Assembly: GCF_004349065.1 (NCBI RefSeq)
Contig: NZ_SMKZ01000052.1
Span: 1 to 48,020, forward strand
Source: Jiangella asiatica
GTDB lineage: Bacteria > Actinomycetota > Actinomycetes > Jiangellales > Jiangellaceae
Length of the DNA: 48,020 nucleotides
Reading direction: 5' to 3'
Position numbers and translations under genes: made by a program. Below, in pieces: positions 42,482 through 48,020 of this stretch; the first letter of the stretch is position 1, and the number at the start of each line of letters is the position of its first letter. A model generated the notes under the pieces. It saw only the letters and a program-made list of their open reading frames with translations. It ran no database searches and was not told where the DNA came from.

Positions 42482-44197
42482 TCAGCTCAGGCCCCGCATC
42501 TGCAGCACCTTGAGCGCCAGCGCGAGGTCGAGGCGCAGCTCGGGGTCGGTGGTGAACGGGCCCAGGATGCGTTCCAGCTTGGTGATCCGGTACCGCAGCG
42601 TGTTGTAGTGGAAGTGCAGCTGCCGGGCGGCCTCGGCGACGTTGAGGTTGGTGTCCAGCAGCACTTTGAGCGTGTGCCGCAGGTCCTCCATCTCCGGGTC
42701 GTCCTCGGCGGCCAGGCCGTGCAGCGTCTCGCGGACGAAGCCGCGCAGCTCCTGGCGGTCTTCGATCTGGCTGAGCAGCCGAAACGACCCGAGGCTGTCG
42801 AAGTGCGCCACCGACCCCGATCCGTTCATCTGCCGACCGACGTCGACGGCGCGGCGGGCCTGCTCGTAGGCGACCGGCAGCCGTTCGGGATCGTCGACCA
42901 GCCGGCTCACCCCGGAGGAGAACGACCGCCGGCCACCGCCCCCGTCCCCGGCCACCTGGCGGACCAGCTCGTGCACGACGGCGTCGACCTCCTGCCCGTC
43001 GGGCACCGGCACCAGCGCGACGACCTCCTGGGTGAAGCCGACGACGGCGGCCGCGCTGTCGCGGCGCGTCACGACGCTGTGCCAGGCGACGCTGAACCTC
43101 TCTTGCACCGGCCGCAGCTGCAGCCCGGTGACCTGCGCCGGCCCGGTCTCCGGGTCGAGCTCGGCGACCACGACGACGACCGGGCGGTCGACGTCCCAGC
43201 CGAGCGACTCGCAGTGAGCGACGACCCGAGCCCGGTCGCCGGCCCGGCCGGCCAACACGTCGCGCAGGAAGTCGCCGCGGTACTTGCCCTCGACCGCGGT
43301 CACCGCGAGCTGCTTGTTCACGGCGAGCGCGGCCACGGTCGCGGCCCGCTCCAGGACGTTGACGTCGGCATCGTCGAGGGCTCGGTGCCGGGCGAAGGCC
43401 ACGATGCGTCCGTGATCGACGCGCCCGGCGACGATGGGGACGACGGCGTGGCAGCCCGGCACGTCGGCGTGCTGGTGGACGCCGCCGGGCTCGTACTCGG
43501 TGCGAAACCGGCCCGAGGTGTCGAACGACGGCGTGTGGCGCCAGGCCCCGAGGTCGTCGGCGTTGCCGCCCTCGGCCAGCACCCGTCCGTCGGCGGTGGT
43601 GACGAAGACCGCGACGCCCAGCACGGCCGACGTCTTGGTAGCCAGCTCGGTCAGCCCGCCGCCCTCCAGCACCACCGACAGCAGCGCGTGGTGGACCTCC
43701 CACGACCGCTCCAGCACCGCGGCCTGCCGGTTGAGTACCCCGGTGAGCACCTGGTTGAGGATGTCGTCGAACCCGACCGCGTCCGGCAGCAGCAGCAACG
43801 GCATGCCGAGCCGGTCGGCCTCGGCGACCATCTCGTCCGGCAGCGCGTCAAGGTACCGGTGCAGCTTCACGCCCAGAGCGGCCAGCCCGCGCGCGTCCAG
43901 CTCCGTCACCAGCTCCGGCAGCCCCTGCGGTGTGTTGCGCAGCGGATATCCGGTGGTCAGCAGCAGCTCGTGCGGCTTCACCCAGGGCAGGATGTCGGGG
44001 ACCTCCATGATGTTGGCCCGCTGCACCACCCGGCCGAGGCCCTTCTCACCGGCCAGCAGCCGCGCCCCGGTCATCGCCGGGATCTCCATGGCCTTGCGCA
44101 CGGTCAGCCCGGGCACCGCGTGCGTCGGCCACTTGCCGTCAGCCGTCGCTGGCAACTCCAGCGAAGCCGGGGGCCGATCGTTGGCAAGTTTGCCCAT
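42482..44197 (-). CDS. PucR-family transcriptional regulator
   Basis: PucR proteins activate purine, allantoin or related ureide catabolism. The 571-residue protein has the N-terminal PucR domain (about 30-150: V-R-K-A-M-E-I-P-A-M-T-G-A-R-L-L-A-G, then L-L-L-T-T-G-Y-P-L), a GAF/GGDEF-like middle (about 150-440) and a C-terminal helix-turn-helix L-D-T-N-L-N-V-A-E-A-A-R-Q-L-H-F-H-Y-N-T (about 512-531) followed by L-R-Y-R-I-T-K-L-E-R-I-L-G. It is divergent from the DUF2877-fdrA-DUF1116 operon, 73 bases apart, and so the likely regulator of it. Confidence 0.92.
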   Translation of the reverse strand: MGKLANDRPPASLELPATADGKWPTHAVPGLTVRKAMEIPAMTGARLLAGEKGLGRVVQRANIMEVPDILPWVKPHELLLTTGYPLRNTPQGLPELVTELDARGLAALGVKLHRYLDALPDEMVAEADRLGMPLLLLPDAVGFDDILNQVLTGVLNRQAAVLERSWEVHHALLSVVLEGGGLTELATKTSAVLGVAVFVTTADGRVLAEGGNADDLGAWRHTPSFDTSGRFRTEYEPGGVHQHADVPGCHAVVPIVAGRVDHGRIVAFARHRALDDADVNVLERAATVAALAVNKQLAVTAVEGKYRGDFLRDVLAGRAGDRARVVAHCESLGWDVDRPVVVVVAELDPETGPAQVTGLQLRPVQERFSVAWHSVVTRRDSAAAVVGFTQEVVALVPVPDGQEVDAVVHELVRQVAGDGGGGRRSFSSGVSRLVDDPERLPVAYEQARRAVDVGRQMNGSGSVAHFDSLGSFRLLSQIEDRQELRGFVRETLHGLAAEDDPEMEDLRHTLKVLLDTNLNVAEAARQLHFHYNTLRYRITKLERILGPFTTDPELRLDLALALKVLQMRGLS

Positions 44198-44270
44198 GCG
44201 AAGACCGTAGCGTCCGGACTACGTTCGTGGCAGTCCCAGTTCGACGATCTTGGTGGAACGGAGGTGACCC

Positions 44271-45080
44271 GTGCCGGTCTCGACGGCACCGGACCTCGCG
44301 CCAGCGGTTCGGACGCCGATGCCAGGTGCGGCCAGCACCGCCGTCGCCTCGCTCGTGGGTGGGCCACGGCTCGCCGGGGAGGTCGTGGCCTCCACCCGCG
44401 GCCTGCTCGCCGCCGTGGTCGGCGGCGAGCTGGTGAGTGTAACCGGTACCGAGGCCGCCCGCCTGCCCTGTTCGGTCGTAACCGTGTCCCCGCCGCCGCC
44501 GGCCCGCGTGGGCGCGCCGGTCACGGCCGGCGGTGGGTCGATCGTCGTCGACGACGGCGTCATCGTCACCGCCGTGCGCTGGTGGCGGCCGCGGCCGGCT
44601 CGGCTCCCGGACGCCTGGCTGGCCGCCGGACGGGCCGTGCGGGCGCGCCGCCCGCACCTGGACCCCGTCGTCGGCGCGGCCGCCGACCGACTGGGCACAG
44701 CGCTGTCGGCAGCCGGTGACCTCGACCACGCCGTCCGCGGGCTGCTCGGGCTCGGCCCGGGCCTCACCCCCGCCGGCGACGACGTCCTGGCCGGGGCACT
44801 GGTGACGCTGGCGGCGCTCGGCGAGGCGCAGCGGCTGGACACCGCCGTCCGCGCCGCCCGTCCTTTCGACCGCACGACGGCGGTCTCCGCCGGGCTGTTC
44901 GCGCATGCCGCCCGCGGCCTGGCCGTCCCCGAGCTCGCCGACCTGGTCCGCGCGCTCGGCACCGCGGATGCCGATGTCGACGGCGCCCGGCGCGCGCTGT
45001 TCGCCGTCGGACACACCTCGGGTGCGGCGCTGTACCTCGGCGTGCTGACCGCCCTGTCCCTAGCCGGCCGGGCGCCATGA
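44271..45080 (+). CDS. allH: DUF2877 protein, AllH/YlbF-like subunit of oxamate carbamoyltransferase
   Basis: The 269-residue protein has the DUF2877 signature G-L-G-P-G-L-T-P-A-G-D-D-V-L-A-G-A-L (about 161-178). In E. coli DUF2877 (YlbF), FdrA and DUF1116 (YlbE) together form the oxamate carbamoyltransferase of allantoin use. The same three genes occur here in one overlapping operon, though H comes first. GTG 44271 follows GGAGG at good spacing. Substrate: oxalurate in E. coli; a homologous ureide such as ureidomalonate is possible here. Confidence 0.88.
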   Translation: MPVSTAPDLAPAVRTPMPGAASTAVASLVGGPRLAGEVVASTRGLLAAVVGGELVSVTGTEAARLPCSVVTVSPPPPARVGAPVTAGGGSIVVDDGVIVTAVRWWRPRPARLPDAWLAAGRAVRARRPHLDPVVGAAADRLGTALSAAGDLDHAVRGLLGLGPGLTPAGDDVLAGALVTLAALGEAQRLDTAVRAARPFDRTTAVSAGLFAHAARGLAVPELADLVRALGTADADVDGARRALFAVGHTSGAALYLGVLTALSLAGRAP

Positions 45081-46576
45081 CGCGTCACGTCGAGCTCCGT
45101 CCCGGCGCCTACCACGACTCGGTGACGCTGATGCAGGTCAGCCGCACCGTGGCGACCGAACCGGGGGTGGTCTCGGCGCTGGTCGCGATGGCCACGGAGC
45201 TCAACCTCGACCTGCTCACCGGCATGGGCTTCGACCGGCCGGACGGCGCCGGCCCCGGCGACCTGCTGGTCGGCATCGAGGCCAGCGACGACGACGCGCT
45301 GACCCGGGCGCTGGCGCGGCTGGAGGCGGCGCTCACCGACCGCACGCCGTCCGGGTCCGGTCCAGCCGCCGGTGCTGGCGCCGAGCCGGCGCCGCGCACC
45401 GTCGGCACCGCAGCCCGGCGCGCCGGCGCCACCGTAGCGCTGATCTCCACGCCCGGGCCGCATGCCTTCACCGAGGCCATGGACGCCCTGCACAGCGACC
45501 TCCATGTCGTCGTGTTCTCCGACAACGTCCCGGTCGAGCAGGAGGTCCGGCTCAAGCAGGAGGCCCGCGAGCACGCCCTGCTGGTGATGGGACCCGACTG
45601 CGGCACCGCCGTGGTGGGCGGCGTCGGCTTCGGGTTCGCCAACGTCGTGCGGCCGGGCCCGGTCGGTATCGTCGCCGCGTCCGGCACCGGCGCCCAGCAA
45701 CTGATGAGCCTGGTCGACGGCGCCGGGGTCGGCATCAGCCACTGCCTTGGGGTCGGCGGCCGCGACCTGAGCTCCGTCGTCGGCGGCGCGTCCACGCTGG
45801 CGGCGCTGGACCTGCTGGCCGACGACGAGGCCACCGAGGTCATCGTCGTCGTGAGCAAGCCGCCGGCGCCGGAGGTGGCCGAGGCGGTCCGGCTGCGGGC
45901 GGACAAGCTGGACAAGCCGGTAGTGCGGGCGCTGCTGGGCCCGGGCGAGCCGGACCTCACCGCCGTCGCCGAGACCGTCGTCACCGCGGCTGGCGCGCCG
46001 TGGCGGCCGCCGCGCTGGTGGCCCGCCCCTGTCCCGCGCACCGGGTCGTACCCGACCGTCCGCGGGCTGTTCGCCGGCGGCACCCTCTGCGACGAGGCGA
46101 TGCTCATCGCCAGCGCCGCGCTCGGGCCGGTGCGGTCCAACATCCCGCTGCGCCCGTCGTGGGTGCTCGAGCCAGACCTCAGCGGCTCCGGCCACCAGAT
46201 GATCGACTTCGGCGACGACACCCTGACCCAGGGCCGCCCGCACCCCATGATCGACAACTCGCTGCGCATCGAGCGGCTGTTCGTCGAGGCCGCCGACCCG
46301 ACCTGCGGCGTCGTCCTGCTCGACGTCGTCCTGGGGCACGCCGCCCACCCCGACCCGGCCGCCGAGCTGGCGCCGGCCATCGTCCGGGCCCGCAACCTCG
46401 CCGGGGCGCGCGGCCGCGACCTCGCCGTCGTCGTCGCACTCATCGGCACCGCCGACGACCCGCAGGACCTCCCCCGGCAGGCGAAGGCGCTGCGCGAGGC
46501 CGGCGCGTCGGTCCACCTGTCCAACGCACACGCCGCGCGGACCGCCGTCGACCTCGTGCGAGGTACCGATGACTGA
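45077..46576 (+). CDS. allF: FdrA/AllF-like carbamoyltransferase subunit
   Basis: The 499-residue protein is FdrA-like, with the fold of succinyl-CoA synthetase alpha/beta. Seen are V-E-L-R-P-G-A-Y-H-D-S-V-T-L-M, L-V-M-G-P-D-C-G-T-A-V-V near 172-183, V-G-I-V-A-A-S-G-T-G-A-Q-Q-L near 195, and G-V-G-G-R-D-L near 230. A G-L-F-A-G-G-T-L-C-D-E-A motif near 330 begins the C-terminal half. An old label of this family is 'acyl-CoA synthetase'. Its ATG overlaps the DUF2877 stop (ATGA). A low-complexity Ala/Gly/Pro insert lies near 95-110. Confidence 0.9.
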   Translation: MTRHVELRPGAYHDSVTLMQVSRTVATEPGVVSALVAMATELNLDLLTGMGFDRPDGAGPGDLLVGIEASDDDALTRALARLEAALTDRTPSGSGPAAGAGAEPAPRTVGTAARRAGATVALISTPGPHAFTEAMDALHSDLHVVVFSDNVPVEQEVRLKQEAREHALLVMGPDCGTAVVGGVGFGFANVVRPGPVGIVAASGTGAQQLMSLVDGAGVGISHCLGVGGRDLSSVVGGASTLAALDLLADDEATEVIVVVSKPPAPEVAEAVRLRADKLDKPVVRALLGPGEPDLTAVAETVVTAAGAPWRPPRWWPAPVPRTGSYPTVRGLFAGGTLCDEAMLIASAALGPVRSNIPLRPSWVLEPDLSGSGHQMIDFGDDTLTQGRPHPMIDNSLRIERLFVEAADPTCGVVLLDVVLGHAAHPDPAAELAPAIVRARNLAGARGRDLAVVVALIGTADDPQDLPRQAKALREAGASVHLSNAHAARTAVDLVRGTDD

Positions 46577-47990
46577 CCTGCTCGGGACGCCGCCACGGGT
46601 CGTCACCGCCGGCGTCGACCTGTTCGCTACGGCGCTCGCAGCGCAGGCGGTGCCGGTCACGACGGTGGAGTGGCGCCCGCCGCTGCCCGGCACCGAGCAC
46701 GACCTGGCCCGGATCCTGGCCGACCCACGCCGGCCGGCCGCCAACGCGCTGGTGGTGTCGCGGATGCTCGCCGCCACCGCCGACCTCGTCGACGTCCGGC
46801 CGGCCCGCGAGGTGCTCGGCCTGCGCCCGGGTGAGTTCCTCCACGCCGGACCACCGCTGACCTGGGAGCGCGCGTCCGGTCCGATGCGCGGCGCGCTGAT
46901 CGGGGCGATGCTGTTCGAGGGCCTGGCCGGCTCGCCGTCGGAGGCGGAGGCCGCGCTGGCGGCGGGTACCGGGATCGAGCTGACGCCGTGCCACGACCGC
47001 GGCGGTGTCGGCCCCATGGCCGGCGTCGTGTCACCGTCCATGTGGCTGTTCGAACTGTGCGACGACGTCCACGGCGGCACGTCGTGGTGCTCGCTCAACG
47101 AGGGCCTCGGGACGGTGCTTCGCTACGGCGCCTATGGCCCGGAGGTCATCGAGCGGCTGCGCTGGATGGCCGACGTGCTGGGGCCGGCGCTGCAGGCCGC
47201 GGTGCGCCGGCGCGGACGTATCGACGTCAAGGGCATCGTCGCGCAGATGGTGCAGATGGGCGACGAGGGCCACAACCGCAACCGCGCCGGAACCCTCATG
47301 CTGCTGCGCGACCTCCTGCCCGACCTGGTGGACAGCGGGACACCGTCGTCGCAGGTCGCGGACGTGGCACGGTTCGTCGCCGGCAACGACCACTTCTTCC
47401 TCAACCTCGTCATGCCGGCCGGCAAGCTGCAGACGGCGGCCGCCGCCGCTATCCCGGGCTCCAGCGTCGTCACCGTCATGGCCCGCAACGGCACCGACTT
47501 CGGCATTCAGCTGTCCGGCACCGGCCCGCGGTGGTTCACCGCGGCGGCCGACACCCCGTCCGGCCTCTACCTCGGCGCGTACGGCCCGGACGACGCCAAC
47601 CCCGACATCGGCGACTCCGCGATCACCGAGACCATCGGCCTGGGCGGGTTCGCCATGGCGGCCGCGCCCGCCATCGTCCGCTTCGTCGGCGGCACGGTCC
47701 CCGACGCGCTGGCCACCAGCCGCCTCATGTACGAGATCACGCTCGCCGAGAACCCCGCCTACGCCTTCCCCATCCTGGAGTTCCGCGGCGCGCCGACGGC
47801 CATCGACGCGACGCTCGTGGCGCGGACCGGAATCCTGCCGCAGATCAACACCGGGATCGCCGGCCGGGTCGCCGGAACCGGCCAGGTCGGCGCCGGCCTC
47901 GTCAAACCGCCACCCGAGTGCTTCACCTCCGCACTGAAGGAACTCGCCGCCCTCACCCCGTCTGAACCCCCACCACCCTCGTCGAAATGA
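46569..47990 (+). CDS. allG: DUF1116 protein, AllG/YlbE-like carbamoyltransferase subunit
   Basis: The 473-residue protein has DUF1116 hallmarks: T-P-C-H-D-R-G-G-V-G-P-M-A-G-V-V-S-P-S-M near residue 138-157, then E-G-L-G-T-V-L-R-Y-G-A-Y, G-D-E-G-H-N-R-N near 235, and F-L-N-L-V-M-P-A-G-K. Its ATG overlaps the fdrA-like stop by eight bases, showing translational coupling of all three subunits. Its stop codon lies inside the right copy of the 34-bp repeat. The final Pro/Ser-rich tail is probably unstructured. Confidence 0.9.
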   Translation: MTDLLGTPPRVVTAGVDLFATALAAQAVPVTTVEWRPPLPGTEHDLARILADPRRPAANALVVSRMLAATADLVDVRPAREVLGLRPGEFLHAGPPLTWERASGPMRGALIGAMLFEGLAGSPSEAEAALAAGTGIELTPCHDRGGVGPMAGVVSPSMWLFELCDDVHGGTSWCSLNEGLGTVLRYGAYGPEVIERLRWMADVLGPALQAAVRRRGRIDVKGIVAQMVQMGDEGHNRNRAGTLMLLRDLLPDLVDSGTPSSQVADVARFVAGNDHFFLNLVMPAGKLQTAAAAAIPGSSVVTVMARNGTDFGIQLSGTGPRWFTAAADTPSGLYLGAYGPDDANPDIGDSAITETIGLGGFAMAAAPAIVRFVGGTVPDALATSRLMYEITLAENPAYAFPILEFRGAPTAIDATLVARTGILPQINTGIAGRVAGTGQVGAGLVKPPPECFTSALKELAALTPSEPPPPSSK

Positions 47991-48016
47991 TCACGTTCAG
48001 CACGAGATCTCGTGTC
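47983..48016. repeat. 34-bp repeat, right copy (overlaps allG stop)
   Basis: Exact inverted copy of 42429-42462. It starts one codon and a base before the DUF1116 stop TGA (47988-47990), so the repeat supplies the last codons. The core palindrome CACGAGATCTCGTG is at 48001-48014. Flanking bases on both sides differ from the left copy, so the match is exactly 34 bp. Only four bases follow before the window ends. Confidence 0.85.
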
Positions 48017-48020
48017 GCAC

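Noticed and set aside
44219-47098. A 959-codon frame opposite the allHFG operon
   Set aside because: Low-complexity Arg/Ala/Pro/Ser composition and full overlap with three genes of recognisable families.
42429-48016. Transposon or insertion sequence bounded by the 34-bp repeats
   Set aside because: No transposase or recombinase between them, no visible target-site duplication, and both copies sit just after stop codons; kept as a repeat finding only.

Overview
The window comes from a high-GC Gram-positive bacterium, almost certainly an actinomycete. The signs are GC-rich codon use, many GTG starts, stop/start overlaps of the GTGA or ATGA kind, a 13E12/DUF222 HNH gene behind a mycobacterial-type LexA box, and sugar ABC permeases without their own ATPase. 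I cannot name the genus. No rRNA, tRNA, CRISPR array, phage gene or transposase was seen.

Left third (1-19.8 kb). The 5' part of ald (alanine dehydrogenase) lies at the edge. Next comes a secreted five-domain enzyme that fuses a GH20 and a GH29 catalytic domain and ends in a fucolectin-type CBM. A Nudix hydrolase, a probably SOS-regulated HNH protein, a HAD hydrolase, a GNAT and the translation pair rsmB/fmt follow. A glycan-use locus then reads outward from one intergenic region: ROK regulator, GH97 glycosidase and sulfatase on the minus strand, and a lipoprotein plus two permeases on the plus strand.

Middle (19.8-34.6 kb). Carbamate kinase overlaps a ring-opening amidohydrolase of the barbiturase/cyanuric acid hydrolase family. 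After these come an M48 membrane protease, a class III CoA-transferase divergent from a Tat-exported lipoprotein beta-carbonic anhydrase, hydantoinase HyuA/HyuB, an HxlR/flavin-oxidoreductase pair, a MerR-GyrI regulator, three toxin-antitoxin modules with visible operators, and a nitrilase-superfamily amidase set between them.

Right third (34.6-48 kb). A tightly overlapping minus-strand operon carries a RutG-like pyrimidine permease and a three-subunit molybdenum hydroxylase (FAD, 2Fe-2S and Mo subunits) with a CoxG-type factor. At the far right a PucR regulator is divergent from a DUF2877-FdrA-DUF1116 operon, the gene set of the E. coli oxamate carbamoyltransferase AllH/F/G. An identical 34-bp repeat in inverted orientation brackets this pucR-allHFG block.

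Taken together, the middle and right parts suggest an energy-conserving oxidative pyrimidine route: uracil uptake, Mo-hydroxylase oxidation to barbiturate, barbiturase opening to ureidomalonate, and phosphorolytic carbamoyl transfer by the AllFGH-like complex to malonamate plus carbamoyl phosphate. Carbamate kinase would then give ATP, and an amidase and CoA-transferase could handle malonamate and malonate. Each family assignment rests on visible sequence; the assembled pathway is inference.
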